Below are positions 1 through 9,100 of a stretch of 64,000 nucleotides of DNA, in pieces. Origin of the DNA: Microbacterium flavescens (GTDB lineage: Bacteria; Actinomycetota; Actinomycetes; Actinomycetales; Microbacteriaceae); assembly GCF_018588945.1 (NCBI RefSeq), contig NZ_JAFIWA010000003.1, forward strand, positions 310,001 to 374,000, given 5' to 3'. The number at the start of each line of letters is the position of its first letter. Position 1 is the first letter of the stretch. The translations under genes were made by a program, and so were the position numbers. A model generated the notes under the pieces. The model did no database searches. It saw nothing but the letters and a program-made list of their open reading frames with translations, and was not told the origin of the DNA.

Positions 1-1
1 G

Positions 2-691
2 ATCCATCGCATGGCGCGATCCGCCGAAGAGATGCTCTACCTCGCGATGGAGGACTTCCGCATCGACATCATGGTGGGCAAGGGCGCCGGCGCGACCAGC
101 ATCCCGCTCGATCTCGCTCCGTTCACGCTCGTCGGCGCGACGACGCGCTCGGGGCTGCTGCCGAACCCGCTGCGCGACCGCTTCGGGTTCACCGCCCACC
201 TCGAGTACTACGAGCCCGAAGAGCTCGAGCGGGTCCTCGAGCGATCGGCGGCCATGCTCGGGGTGTCGGTGCCGCACTCGGCCCGCGCGGAGATCGCCCG
301 GCGCTCCCGCGGAACGCCCCGTATCGCGAACCGCCTGCTGCGACGCGTGCGGGACTACCTGATCGTCTACGGCGATGGCCAGGAGGCCGACACGGCGCTC
401 GTCGACGCGGCGCTCGACCTGTACGACGTGGACTCCATCGGGCTCGACCGGCTCGATCGCGCCGTGCTCGACGCGGTGGTGCGCAGGTTCCGCGGCGGCC
501 CCGTGGGGCTCGGCACGCTGGCGGTCGCCGTCGGCGAGGAGGCGGAGACGATCGAGTCGGTCGTCGAGCCCTACCTGGTGCGGATCGGCTTCATGGGACG
601 AACGCCGCGCGGCCGCGTCGCGACGCCCGAGGCCTACGCGCATCTGGGCGCCCGGCCCGTCGAATCGGTGCTCGGCTTCGATGACCTATAA
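2..691 (+). CDS. ruvB: RuvB Holliday junction helicase (3' part, cut by window edge)
   Basis: This is the C-terminal two thirds (about 229 residues) of the AAA+ motor that, with RuvA, drives branch migration of Holliday junctions. The reading frame is open from base 2, where it begins with Ile-His-Arg, the end of the Walker B DEIHR motif, so the true start lies upstream. Visible family features are the sensor motif VGATTRSG, the arginine-finger stretch PLRDRFG, and a C-terminal winged-helix domain ending in the [12 protein letters not shown] stretch. The first ATG at base 11 is internal and is not the start. The TAA stop sits inside a TATAAT-like -10 box that probably serves yajC. The order ruvB-yajC-secD-secF-rel is standard in actinobacteria. 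Confidence 0.97.
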   Translation: MHRMARSAEEMLYLAMEDFRIDIMVGKGAGATSIPLDLAPFTLVGATTRSGLLPNPLRDRFGFTAHLEYYEPEELERVLERSAAMLGVSVPHSARAEIARRSRGTPRIANRLLRRVRDYLIVYGDGQEADTALVDAALDLYDVDSIGLDRLDRAVLDAVVRRFRGGPVGLGTLAVAVGEEAETIESVVEPYLVRIGFMGRTPRGRVATPEAYAHLGARPVESVLGFDDL

Positions 692-692
692 T
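687..692 (+). promoter_or_regulatory. Candidate -10 box for yajC-secD-secF
   Basis: A perfect TATAAT hexamer overlaps the ruvB stop codon. It would start transcription near base 699 and leave a leader of about 75 nt before yajC. No convincing -35 element is visible, so this rests on the hexamer and its position. Confidence 0.45.
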
Positions 693-774
693 CACTGGAG
701 GCTTTCGCCTACCCTCCTCCTCGCAGGCAGCGCCGCCCTGGTGCGCGCCTGACCCGAAAGGTCACCTCACCTCC

Positions 775-1218
775 ATGAACGAGTTCTTCACCAACTACGG
801 CCTCATCATTCTGCTGGTCGTGCTCCTGGTCTTCATGTTCTGGAGTTCGCGCCGACGGATGGCGAAGCAGAAGCTCGAGCAGGAGGAGCGCGCGCGCAAC
901 ACCGTGCCCGGTGCCGAGGTGCTGATGCAGGGCGGGCTCTACGGCACGATCGTGTCGTACGACCCCGATAACCTCGACCAGCCCGCGATCGTCGAGATCG
1001 CCCCGGGCGTCGACATCAAGGTGCACAGCCAGGCGATCCTCCGGATCGTCGCTCCGACCGTCGAGCAGCAGACCGAGGACGACTTCGTCCCGACGGCGAC
1101 CGCTCCGGCCGAGGGCGCCGCCGAGCCGGCGCCGCTGCTGAGCGACGACGTCACCGAGACCCCCGCGAAGGCTGACGCCGACCCGGACGCCGAGCCCGGC
1201 ACCAAGCCCCAGGCCTGA
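775..1218 (+). CDS. yajC: Preprotein translocase subunit YajC
   Basis: YajC is a small inner-membrane partner of the SecDF complex, which assists protein export through SecYEG. The 147-residue protein has one N-terminal membrane segment (about residues 8-25), then a cytosolic domain with the family's conserved start (residues about 30-90, around VPGAEVLMQGGLYGTIV), and an acidic Ala/Pro/Glu-rich tail typical of actinobacterial versions. The ATG is preceded by a CACCTCACCTCC stretch rather than a strong ribosome binding site. It lies 40 nt upstream of secD. Confidence 0.93.
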   Translation: MNEFFTNYGLIILLVVLLVFMFWSSRRRMAKQKLEQEERARNTVPGAEVLMQGGLYGTIVSYDPDNLDQPAIVEIAPGVDIKVHSQAILRIVAPTVEQQTEDDFVPTATAPAEGAAEPAPLLSDDVTETPAKADADPDAEPGTKPQA

Positions 1219-1258
1219 CCACCGGCCCCTCGGGGCTGCCTTCCAGAAAGCGGAATCA

Positions 1259-2998
1259 GTGGCGACTTCCACTCCCGTCCGGCATGCGTGGCGCGCGCTG
1301 ACCGGCCTCCTCGTCATCACGGCGCTCCTCGCCGCGATCAACGCCCTCGGCGTCTACGTCTTCCAGGAGAGCTCCTGGACGCCTGAGCTCGCGCTCGACC
1401 TCCAGGGCGGCACGCAGATCGTGCTGGAGGCGCAGACCGAGGACGGCGCCGCTCCGTCCGAAGAGCAGATGAACCAGGCGGTCACGATCATCCGCCAGCG
1501 CGTCGACGCCTCGGGCGTCGGCGAGGCCGACGTCACGACCCAGGCCGGCAACCAGATCGTCGTCCAGATCCCCGGTCAGGCAGACGAGGAGACGCGCAAC
1601 CGCATCGAGGCCTCGGCGCAGCTGCAGCTGCGTGCGGTGCTGTACACCGGCTCACCGGTGACGTCCTTCGTGGGCGAGGACGGCAAGGAGACGCCGTTCC
1701 CGACTCCCGACCCGACGCTCGAGGCCACGCCGACCGCTGAGCCGACCGACGGCAGCGACATGGCCTGGATCACACCCAAGCTTCAGGCGGAGTTCCTGGC
1801 GTACGACTGCGCCAACCCGTCGAACGAGCCGGCTGAGGCACCGGCCGACCAGCCGCTCATCACCTGCGACCCCGACGGCACGGCCAAGTACATCCTCGGC
1901 CCGGTCGAGCTCGACGGCTCGTCGATCGACGACGCCACGTTCGGTCTGCAGCAGCAGAACGGCCTGTGGGCGGTCAACCTGCGCTTCGACGAAGAGGGCA
2001 CGCGCATCTTCGGCGAGATCAGCCAGCGCCTCTACGGCGCGGAAGCGCCCCTCAACCAGTTCGCGTTCGTGCTCGACGGGTACGTCCTGTCGGCGCCCTC
2101 GATGAACGCGGTCATCCTCGGCGGCGACCCGAGCATCACCGGCAGCTTCACCCAGGAGACGTCGAAGATCCTCGCCGACCAGCTCAAGTACGGCGCTCTG
2201 CCGCTGAGCTTCACCGTCGAGAGCTCGAACTCGATCTCGGCGACGCTCGGCTCGCAGCAGCTGCAGATCGGCCTGATCGCCGGTCTCATCGGTCTCGCAC
2301 TCGTCGCGCTCTACTCGCTGATCGTCTACCGGGCGCTCGGGTTCGTGATCATCGCGTCGCTCGCCGTGATGGCCGTGCTGACGTACCTGGCGCTCTGCAT
2401 CCTCGCGTGGCGCATGGGCTTCCGCCTGTCGCTGGCCGGCGTCGCGGGCCTCATCGTGACCATCGGCTTCACCGCAGACTCGTTCATCGTCTACTTCGAA
2501 CGCATCAGAGACGAGCTGCGCGACGGGAAGTCGATCACCAGCGCGGTCGAGGACGGCTGGGACCGCGCCAAGCGCACGATCTACATCTCGAAATCGATCA
2601 ACATCCTGGCCGCCGTCGTGCTCTACATCCTGGCCGACGCCACGGTGAAGGGCTTCGCGTTCACGCTCGGACTCACGACCGCGATCGACGTCCTCATCTT
2701 CATCCTGTTCACGCACCCGGTGATGCAGCTGCTCGCACGCACGAGGTTCTTCGGCAGCGGGCATCCGCTCTCGGGGCTCGACCCGACCGCACTCGGCGCC
2801 GTGTACCGCGGCCGCGCGCAGTTCCGCGAGCCGGTCGCCGCGACCTCCACGACGACCGCCGGCCGGCGCGCCGTGAAGTCCCGTGGTGAGGCAGTCCGCC
2901 GGCAGACGATCGCCGAGCGCAAGCAGGCCGAACTCGCGGCGGCCACGTCGTCCGACAAGTCGAAACCCGGCACGACCGCCAAGGAGGGAGACGACTGA
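1259..2998 (+). CDS. secD: Protein translocase subunit SecD
   Basis: SecD uses the proton gradient to help pull exported proteins through the Sec channel from the outer face of the membrane. The 579-residue product has an N-terminal membrane helix (about 17-34), the D1 signature LDLQGGTQIVLEA (about 45-57), a large extracytoplasmic domain with a Pro/Thr-rich insert near residues 140-165, and five C-terminal membrane helices (about 340-500) of the RND superfamily. A charged tail of about 75 residues follows. The start is GTG. The stop overlaps the secF ATG by one base (TGATG), implying translational coupling. Confidence 0.96.
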   Translation: MATSTPVRHAWRALTGLLVITALLAAINALGVYVFQESSWTPELALDLQGGTQIVLEAQTEDGAAPSEEQMNQAVTIIRQRVDASGVGEADVTTQAGNQIVVQIPGQADEETRNRIEASAQLQLRAVLYTGSPVTSFVGEDGKETPFPTPDPTLEATPTAEPTDGSDMAWITPKLQAEFLAYDCANPSNEPAEAPADQPLITCDPDGTAKYILGPVELDGSSIDDATFGLQQQNGLWAVNLRFDEEGTRIFGEISQRLYGAEAPLNQFAFVLDGYVLSAPSMNAVILGGDPSITGSFTQETSKILADQLKYGALPLSFTVESSNSISATLGSQQLQIGLIAGLIGLALVALYSLIVYRALGFVIIASLAVMAVLTYLALCILAWRMGFRLSLAGVAGLIVTIGFTADSFIVYFERIRDELRDGKSITSAVEDGWDRAKRTIYISKSINILAAVVLYILADATVKGFAFTLGLTTAIDVLIFILFTHPVMQLLARTRFFGSGHPLSGLDPTALGAVYRGRAQFREPVAATSTTTAGRRAVKSRGEAVRRQTIAERKQAELAAATSSDKSKPGTTAKEGDD

Positions 2999-3990
2999 TG
3001 CGCTCCATGAGCCAATTCGGCAACGACCTCTACACCGGCAAGACCTCGCTGCCCTTCATCGGGCGCCGTCGCCTGTGGTTCCTCATCGCGGCGATCCTCG
3101 TGATCGGGGCGGCGCTGGTGCCGCTCTTCCGCCCGATGCAGTTCTCGATCGAGTTCACCGGCGGATCCCAGTTCACCGTGAGCGGCGTGAGCACGCCGGT
3201 CGACCAGTCGCTTGCGACGGAGGCCGTCCAGAGCGTGGTCCCGGATGCCACCACCAAGGTCGTCACCATCGGCGAGGACGCCGTGCGCGTTCAGACCGAC
3301 CAGCTCGAGGATGCCGAGAGCCGCGAGGTCGCGACCGCGCTGGCCGAGGCGTACGAGGTGCCCGCCAGCGAGGTGAGCGCCTCGTTCATCGGTCCCAGCT
3401 GGGGAGCCGACGTCACGCGGCAGTCGCTGTGGGGTCTGGCGATCTTCCTCGCACTGACCTTCCTGATCCTCGCGCTCTACTTCCGCACGTGGAAGATGTC
3501 GGTCTCGGCGATCATCGGCCTCGTGGACGTCCTGATCATCACCGTCGGCGTGTACGCGCTGTTCGGGTTCGAGATCTCTCCCGCGGCGGTGATCGGATTC
3601 CTCACGATCCTGTCCTACGCGCTGTACGACACCACGGTCGTGTTCGACAAGATCCGCGAGAACACCAGCGAGGACGGGGAGGTGTCGGGCCGTACGTTCG
3701 GCGAGTCCGTGAACCTCGCGGTGAACCAGACGCTCGTGCGCTCGATCAACACGACGGTCGTGGCCGTGCTGCCGACCGGAGCGATCCTGTTCATCGGCGC
3801 GCTGTGGATGGGTGCCCAGACGCTCACCGACCTCTCGCTGTCGATCTTCGTCGGAACGATCGTGGCCGCGTACTCGACGATCTTCGTCGCCGCTCCGCTG
3901 TACTCGCTGCTGCGGGAGGGCGAGCCCGCGATCAAGACGCGTGACGAGCGCATCATGGCCGCGCGCGAGCTGGCGGGCGTCCCGGCCTGA
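2998..3990 (+). CDS. secF: Protein translocase subunit SecF
   Basis: SecF pairs with SecD in the membrane to form the proton-driven accessory complex of the Sec translocon. The 330-residue product shows one N-terminal helix (about 25-43), the family motif IEFTGGSQF (about 51-59), an extracytoplasmic loop and five further helices. The stretch SYALYDTTVVFDKIRE, typical of SecF membrane segments, is present. The chosen ATG overlaps the secD stop; an in-frame ATG at 3007 is an alternative. Length is normal for the family. Confidence 0.95.
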   Translation: MRSMSQFGNDLYTGKTSLPFIGRRRLWFLIAAILVIGAALVPLFRPMQFSIEFTGGSQFTVSGVSTPVDQSLATEAVQSVVPDATTKVVTIGEDAVRVQTDQLEDAESREVATALAEAYEVPASEVSASFIGPSWGADVTRQSLWGLAIFLALTFLILALYFRTWKMSVSAIIGLVDVLIITVGVYALFGFEISPAAVIGFLTILSYALYDTTVVFDKIRENTSEDGEVSGRTFGESVNLAVNQTLVRSINTTVVAVLPTGAILFIGALWMGAQTLTDLSLSIFVGTIVAAYSTIFVAAPLYSLLREGEPAIKTRDERIMAARELAGVPA

Positions 3991-4008
3991 GGCGCGACGA
4001 CGCGGGCG

Positions 4009-4014
4009 TAGGAT
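4009..4014 (+). promoter_or_regulatory. Candidate -10 box for rel
   Basis: TAGGAT lies in the short secF-rel gap and predicts a start site near 4021, about 24 nt before the rel ATG. The intervening leader carries a strong purine-rich ribosome binding site (GGAGGGGAGGGG). Confidence 0.4.
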
Positions 4015-4044
4015 TGTGAGGTCCAGCGGAGGGGAGGGGATCGG

Positions 4045-6294
4045 ATGACCGAGACCGTCCCTCCCGCCCAGACCTCGTCCCTGCGCCGCCTCGTTCCGCG
4101 CATCTTCTCCCGCTCGGCGCGGCGGGACGACGTCGAGCAGCTTCTGCGGACGGTGCGCACGCACCACCCCAAGGGCGACCTGTCGATCATCGAGCGGGCG
4201 TATGCCGTCGCCGACAAGGCCCACAGCGGTCAGACCCGTCAGAGCGGCGAGCCGTACATCACCCACCCGCTGGCGGTGGCCCAGATCCTTGCCGATCTCG
4301 GGCTGGGCCCCAAGGCGATCGCCGCCGCACTGCTCCACGACACCGTGGAGGACACCGGCTACGCGCTCGACACGCTGACCGCGGAGTTCGGCGATGAGGT
4401 CGCGATGCTCGTCGACGGGGTCACGAAGCTCGACAAAGTGAAGTACGGCGAGAGCGCCCAGGCCGAGACGGTCCGCAAGATGATCGTGGCGATGTCGCGC
4501 GACATCCGGGTGCTGCTCATCAAGCTCGCCGACCGCCTGCACAACGCGCGCACGTGGGGCTTCGTGCCGCCCGAGAAGGCGCGCAAGAAGGCGACCGAGA
4601 CACTCGAGATCTACGCTCCGCTGGCCCATCGCCTCGGCATCCAGGCGATCAAGTCAGAACTCGAGGACCTCTCGTTCGCCGTGCTGCATCCCAAGCTGTA
4701 CGCAGAGATCGAGAGCCTCGTCCGTCAGCGCACCCCGCAGCGCGAGCAGTACGTGCAGAACGTCATCGACTCCGTCGACACCGACCTGCGGGAGCTCCGC
4801 ATCCGCGGCCGTGTGATGGGGCGTCCGAAGCAGCTGTACTCGGTGTACCAGAAGATGATCGTGCGCGGCCGCGAGTTCGACGACATCTACGACCTCATCG
4901 GCATCCGCATCCTCGTGGGCAGCGTGCGCGACTGCTACGCCGTGCTGGGAGCGATCCACGCACGCTGGACGCCGCTTCCCGGCCGCTTCAAGGACTACAT
5001 CGCCACACCCAAGTTCAACCTCTACCAGTCGCTCCACACGACCGTGATCGGACCGGGCGGGCGCACGGTGGAGATCCAGATCCGCACCAACGAGATGCAC
5101 CAGCAGGCCGAGTACGGCGTCGCGGCGCACTGGAAGTACAAAGAGCGGATGAACGGCGGCAAGGGCGATCCGAAGGCCCTCGACACTGACATGGCGTGGC
5201 TCGCGCACATCTCGGACTGGCAGGCCGAGACCGCCGACCCCGGCGAGTTCCTCGACTCGCTGCGGTTCGAGATCGGCGCGAAAGAGGTCTACGTCTTCAC
5301 GCCGAAGGGCCGGGTCATCGGGCTCCCCGCGGGTGCGACGCCGGTCGACTTCGGCTATGCCGTCCACACCGAGGTCGGCCATCGCACGATGGGTGCGAAA
5401 GTCAACGGGCGCCTGGTGCCCCTCGAGTCGGAGCTCAAGAGCGGTGACGTGGTCGAGGTCTTCACCTCGAAGAACCCGGACGCCGGCCCGAGTCAGGACT
5501 GGCTCGGCTTCGTCAAGAGCACGCGTGCGCGCAACAAGATCCGCGGGTGGTTCACCAAGGAGCGGCGCGAGGAGGCCATCGAGCAGGGCAAGGAGGCCAT
5601 CGCCCGCGCGATGCGCCGGCAGAACCTGCCGCTGCAGCGGCTCATGAGCCAGGACTCCTTCACCGAGGTCGCCCACCAGCTGCGCTACGAGGACGTCTCC
5701 GCCCTCTATGCGGCCGTCGGCGAGGGCCACGTCTCCACGCAGTCGGTGATCGAGAAGGTCACCGCGCTGGTGAGTGCGAACGACACGTCGACCGGCCCGA
5801 TCGAGCTGCCCGGCGTCGGACGCCCGCGGCAGCCGCGCGGAGGCGACTCCGGCGTCCTGGTGCGGGGGGCGCCCGACATCCTGGTCAAGCTCGCGAAGTG
5901 CTGCACGCCGGTCCCCGGCGACGAGATCATGGGTTTCGTCACGCGCGGCAGCGGCGTGTCGGTCCACCGGACGGACTGCACGAACGTGAAGTCGCTCATG
6001 TCGGATCACGAGCGCCTCATCGACGTGGAGTGGGCGCCGACGACGAAGAGCGTGTTCCTCGTGCAGATCCAGGTCGAGGCGCTCGACCGCTCCGGCCTCC
6101 TCAGCGACGTCACGCGGGTGCTGAGCGAGCATCACGTCAACATCCTGTCGGCGTCGGTCTCGACCTCCAGCAACCGGCTGGCTCTCAGCCGCTTCGTGTT
6201 CGAGATGGGCGACATCGTCCACCTCGACCGCGTCCTCAACGCCGTGCGCCGGATCGACGCCGTCTACGACGTCTACCGCGTCACGTCGTCGTAG
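4045..6294 (+). CDS. rel: Bifunctional (p)ppGpp synthetase/hydrolase Rel
   Basis: This enzyme makes the alarmone (p)ppGpp from ATP and GTP/GDP in response to stalled ribosomes, and also degrades it. The 749 residues contain, in order: the HD hydrolase domain (about 45-200, with THPLAVA and the catalytic pair in LLHDTVEDT), the synthetase domain (about 245-370, with RFKDYIA, the RXKD loop usual in bifunctional enzymes), a TGS domain (about 412-475), a helical/zinc-finger region with CC near the motif [11 protein letters not shown], and a C-terminal ACT domain (about 670-749). Both active sites look intact. The start ATG follows a GGAGGGGAGGGG ribosome binding site. Its 3' end overlaps the convergent minus-strand gene by 14 nt. 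Confidence 0.96.
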   Translation: MTETVPPAQTSSLRRLVPRIFSRSARRDDVEQLLRTVRTHHPKGDLSIIERAYAVADKAHSGQTRQSGEPYITHPLAVAQILADLGLGPKAIAAALLHDTVEDTGYALDTLTAEFGDEVAMLVDGVTKLDKVKYGESAQAETVRKMIVAMSRDIRVLLIKLADRLHNARTWGFVPPEKARKKATETLEIYAPLAHRLGIQAIKSELEDLSFAVLHPKLYAEIESLVRQRTPQREQYVQNVIDSVDTDLRELRIRGRVMGRPKQLYSVYQKMIVRGREFDDIYDLIGIRILVGSVRDCYAVLGAIHARWTPLPGRFKDYIATPKFNLYQSLHTTVIGPGGRTVEIQIRTNEMHQQAEYGVAAHWKYKERMNGGKGDPKALDTDMAWLAHISDWQAETADPGEFLDSLRFEIGAKEVYVFTPKGRVIGLPAGATPVDFGYAVHTEVGHRTMGAKVNGRLVPLESELKSGDVVEVFTSKNPDAGPSQDWLGFVKSTRARNKIRGWFTKERREEAIEQGKEAIARAMRRQNLPLQRLMSQDSFTEVAHQLRYEDVSALYAAVGEGHVSTQSVIEKVTALVSANDTSTGPIELPGVGRPRQPRGGDSGVLVRGAPDILVKLAKCCTPVPGDEIMGFVTRGSGVSVHRTDCTNVKSLMSDHERLIDVEWAPTTKSVFLVQIQVEALDRSGLLSDVTRVLSEHHVNILSASVSTSSNRLALSRFVFEMGDIVHLDRVLNAVRRIDAVYDVYRVTSS

Positions 6295-6835
6295 CGCCTT
6301 CAGCAGCCGCCAGACCGCGCAGGAGCACGATCGCGGCGCGCTTGTGGGGGAGCGACCCGCCTTCCAGCCGCGCGAGAGCCGCATCGATGAGCTCGCGCCG
6401 CCCGACGGCGAGCTGACGGGCGGCACGAACGTGCACGTCGTCTCCGACGCGGCAGAGGTCTTCGAGCGTGCGCACCGGCGAGGTGACCAGAACCCCGCCG
6501 ATCGTGTCGAGGTCAGCAGGGTCGACGGCGAGATCGCGGTACACGAGACTGCGGCTCGGCACGTGGTGGAGCCTCCGCGGCACGGCGCGCTGAACGGTGT
6601 GGGTCGCGGGCGGCTCGGCCAGTGCGCCGTGCACCCATGCCGCCGTCAGGTGCGTGGCGGCCAGGGTGTCGCCGAGGAGCGCGGTCAGCGAGCCCGCACG
6701 CAGCGCTCGGGTCTCGATCGCGTCGGCCGGGATGTAGGCGTCGCCCAACTCGACCACGTCGCCGTCGAGGCGGGCCGCCATGAGCTCGGCCAGCGAGAGA
6801 CGGTCATCGATGAAATAGAGGAACGGCGAGGCCAT
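6281..6835 (-). CDS. AbiEi-antitoxin-like hypothetical protein
   Basis: The 184-residue product has no sure function. Its middle and C-terminal parts resemble a large actinobacterial family annotated as AbiEi-like (type IV toxin-antitoxin) proteins: a hydrophobic-Ala stretch with AAWVHG, a small beta region around [11 protein letters not shown], then [17 protein letters not shown] and a helical end. No nucleotidyltransferase toxin (AbiEii) gene lies beside it, so a toxin-antitoxin role is not supported here. I chose the ATG at 6835 because a CACACT -10 hexamer lies exactly 6 nt upstream, which predicts a leaderless transcript. An in-frame start 60 nt further upstream is possible but lacks support. 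Confidence 0.75.
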   Translation of the reverse strand: MASPFLYFIDDRLSLAELMAARLDGDVVELGDAYIPADAIETRALRAGSLTALLGDTLAATHLTAAWVHGALAEPPATHTVQRAVPRRLHHVPSRSLVYRDLAVDPADLDTIGGVLVTSPVRTLEDLCRVGDDVHVRAARQLAVGRRELIDAALARLEGGSLPHKRAAIVLLRGLAAAEGATTT

Positions 6836-6841
6836 AGCGGC

Positions 6842-6847
6842 AGTGTG
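6842..6847 (-). promoter_or_regulatory. -10 box giving a leaderless transcript for the AbiEi-like gene
   Basis: On the minus strand the hexamer reads CACACT and is followed by 6 nt and then the ATG. This matches the spacing seen at ten other genes in the window. Confidence 0.45.
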
Positions 6848-6918
6848 CCTCACCGGCCGGGGAGCCCGAGGTCGTTCCCGCCGGGCTGTGGACAACCCGG
6901 CGGGAACGGAGGCCGGGG

Positions 6919-8604
6919 TCAGCCGCCGACGGCCTTGAGCCAGGCCTTGCGTGCCTCGAGGGCGTCGGTCGCGTCGGCGATCGCCTTCTTATCGCCGCCC
7001 TTCTTCGCCGCCTCGAGCTCGTTCTCGAGCTTCTCGATGGCGTCGGTCAGCTGGCGCGTCATGTCGTTGGCCCGCGCCTTGGTCTCGGGGTTGTTGCTCT
7101 TCCAGTCGGCGTCCTCGCGCGTGCGCAGCGCCTGCTCGATCTTGCGCAGGTCGTCGTCGAGCGACCGTTCCGCGTCGCGGGGGAAGATGCGGCCGATCTC
7201 GTCCCAGCGCCGCTGGATGCCCGTGAGCAGCGTCCGCGCCTTGCCGAGATTGCGCTCGTCGCCCACGGCCTTCGCCTCGACCAGGAGTGCGCGCTTGGCC
7301 TCGATCTTCTCGCGGGATGCCTCGGCGTCTGCCGACTCGCGCTCGATCCGCGCCGCGTACAGGGCGTCGCCGGCGGCCTTGAAGCGCGCCCAGAGGGCGT
7401 CGTCGACCTTCTTGCCGGCGCGGCCGGCGGTCTTCCACTGATCGAGCAGCTCGCGGTAGGCGGGAATGCCGTCCTCACCCTTGGGCGCCAGCGCCTCCGC
7501 CTTCTCGACGAGCTTGGTCTTGCGCTCGCGCACGCCCTTGTGGGCTTCGTCGAGCTCTGCGTAGAACTCGCGGCGGTGCTTGTCCACCGTCGATCGGGCG
7601 TCGCGGAATCGCTTCCACAGCTGCTGGGCGGCGGACTTCGGCAGACGGGGGCCGTTCTGCTGCTGCGCCTGCCACTGCTCGAACAGCTCGTTGAGCTCGG
7701 CCGTGGCCTGCTTCCACTGCACCGACCGCGGGTCGCGGGCGGCGAGGGCCTCGGCCTTCTCGACGAGCTCGGTGCGTGCGCGGACCGCCTCGTCGACAGC
7801 CTCGCGCGCGGCGGCGGCTTCGGATTCGGATGCCGCGGCCAGCGTCTCGGTGAGCGCGGCGACGCGCGCCTCGAGGCTCGCGAGGTCGCCTACGGCGGCG
7901 GCGCCGTCGAGCTTGGCGGACACAGCCTTGGCGGCGGCGCGGAGATCCGACGCCGACGCTCCGCCTCGGCGGTGGCGCACCTCGAGCAGGGTCACCTCGC
8001 TGGCCAGGTCGGCGTACTTGCGCTCGAAGTAGGCGAGCGCCTCCTCGGGAGAGCCATCGGGGAACTGACCCACGACGCGCCACTCGTCGCCCTCGCGCAC
8101 CGACACTGTGCCGTCGTCCTCGACGCGACCCCACGGTTCGGTCGGCGACGGGATCTTCGGCGCGATCGTGGCGCGCGGCCTCGGGGTCGGAACCGGCCCG
8201 GCGGGCGCAGCAGGCTTCGCAGGCTCGGGCTCGACAGGCTCGGCTTCGGTCGCGGCGGCTTCGGCGACCTCGGGCTCGACAACGTCGGCCTCGGGCTCGG
8301 CGGCGTCGGCGGTCCCGGCTTCAGCTTCGGCGACCTCGGGCTCGGTCTCGCCGCCCTCGGGCTCACCGAGCTCGGACTCGGGCGCGGCTTCGACGACCTC
8401 CGCCTCGGGCACGGCTTCGCCGGCCTCGGGCTCGGCTTCGACGGCTTCTTCCGCCTCGGGCTGAACGGCGTCCGCGGCCTCCGACCCGACAGCGTCGGCG
8501 TCGACGGTTTCGGTCTCGGGCTGGACGTCGTCGGTCACGGGACCGGTGGACTCGGGAGTGGACTCTGCTGCGGCAGTCACGGGATGCACCTCATCGCGGC
8601 TCAC
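6919..8604 (-). CDS. DUF349 domain-containing protein
   Basis: The 561-residue protein belongs to the DUF349 family, whose biochemical role is not established. Residues 1 to about 145 are a low-complexity acidic region built from Glu, Ala, Val and Pro. A short beta domain follows (about 165-200, EPWGRVEDDGTVSVREG). The remainder is a chain of helical DUF349 repeats (about 265-560) with the typical Trp-Lys-x-Ala pattern, for example DQWKTAGRAGKKVDDALWARF. It is likely cytosolic and largely coiled or helical. The start is GTG without a strong ribosome binding site. A TAGGCT -10 candidate on the minus strand (8633-8638) would give a leader of about 22 nt. Confidence 0.9.
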   Translation of the reverse strand: MSRDEVHPVTAAAESTPESTGPVTDDVQPETETVDADAVGSEAADAVQPEAEEAVEAEPEAGEAVPEAEVVEAAPESELGEPEGGETEPEVAEAEAGTADAAEPEADVVEPEVAEAAATEAEPVEPEPAKPAAPAGPVPTPRPRATIAPKIPSPTEPWGRVEDDGTVSVREGDEWRVVGQFPDGSPEEALAYFERKYADLASEVTLLEVRHRRGGASASDLRAAAKAVSAKLDGAAAVGDLASLEARVAALTETLAAASESEAAAAREAVDEAVRARTELVEKAEALAARDPRSVQWKQATAELNELFEQWQAQQQNGPRLPKSAAQQLWKRFRDARSTVDKHRREFYAELDEAHKGVRERKTKLVEKAEALAPKGEDGIPAYRELLDQWKTAGRAGKKVDDALWARFKAAGDALYAARIERESADAEASREKIEAKRALLVEAKAVGDERNLGKARTLLTGIQRRWDEIGRIFPRDAERSLDDDLRKIEQALRTREDADWKSNNPETKARANDMTRQLTDAIEKLENELEAAKKGGDKKAIADATDALEARKAWLKAVGG

Positions 8605-8682
8605 GCCGCCTGTGGGGGATGGACGGTCCCCAAGCCTAGTACGGGGGAGCCGTCCGCTCAGATGCGTCGAGCGACCGAGTTC

Positions 8683-8985
8683 CTACGGCGTGGGAGTCGG
8701 TGTGGCGCTCGTCGTGGGCGTCGGCGTCGGCACGGTCGGCGCCGGGGTCACGCTCGGAGTCGACGTCTGCGTCGGCGTGGGCTCGGGGGCACCCGGTCCG
8801 GCGACGAAGTACGCGGTCTGGACGGCGAGGATGCCGACGACCAGCACGCCGCCGGCGATGCCCGCGATGAGGTTGTCACGGGTGCGGCGACGCGACTGTC
8901 CCCTGTGGAAGTCCACTCGTGCCTGATAGAGCCGTGCACGCTCCCGCGACTCGCGCGAGCCGCGATCCTTGCCACCGTTAGCCAC
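8683..8985 (-). CDS. Small membrane protein with Thr/Pro tail
   Basis: The 100-residue protein has a basic cytosolic N-terminus rich in Arg (about 1-40), one membrane helix (about 43-63, IAGIAGGVLVVGILAVQTAYF) preceded by positive charges, and an extracytoplasmic tail made almost entirely of Thr, Pro, Ser and Val. That tail probably spans part of the cell wall. I chose GTG at 8985 because a strong GGAGGAGGA ribosome binding site precedes it; a longer reading frame upstream lacks one. It lies downstream of the DUF349 gene on the opposite reading direction from rarA. No family is recognised. Confidence 0.8.
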   Translation of the reverse strand: MANGGKDRGSRESRERARLYQARVDFHRGQSRRRTRDNLIAGIAGGVLVVGILAVQTAYFVAGPGAPEPTPTQTSTPSVTPAPTVPTPTPTTSATPTPTP

Positions 8986-9088
8986 GGATCCTCCTCCGCT
9001 CCGGGTCGGTGCCCGGGCCGGGTTGATCCTACGGTGCGCCCTCACCGGCGGCAAAACACGCGCCGCTCCCGTCGTCGCAGGCGCGGAC

Positions 9089-9094
9089 TAGCCT
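9089..9094 (+). promoter_or_regulatory. -10 box for leaderless rarA
   Basis: TAGCCT is followed by exactly 6 nt and then the GTG start of rarA, which predicts transcription beginning at the first base of the start codon. Confidence 0.5.
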
Positions 9095-9100
9095 GGGAAG

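Noticed and set aside
2623..4629. A 668-codon open frame on the minus strand opposite secD-secF-rel
   Set aside because: It is a shadow of GC-rich coding DNA. The translation is Arg/Asp/His-rich with no family motif, and the plus strand holds well-supported genes.
6281..6835. A toxin-antitoxin system downstream of rel
   Set aside because: Only an AbiEi-like protein is present. No AbiEii-type nucleotidyltransferase gene lies next to it.
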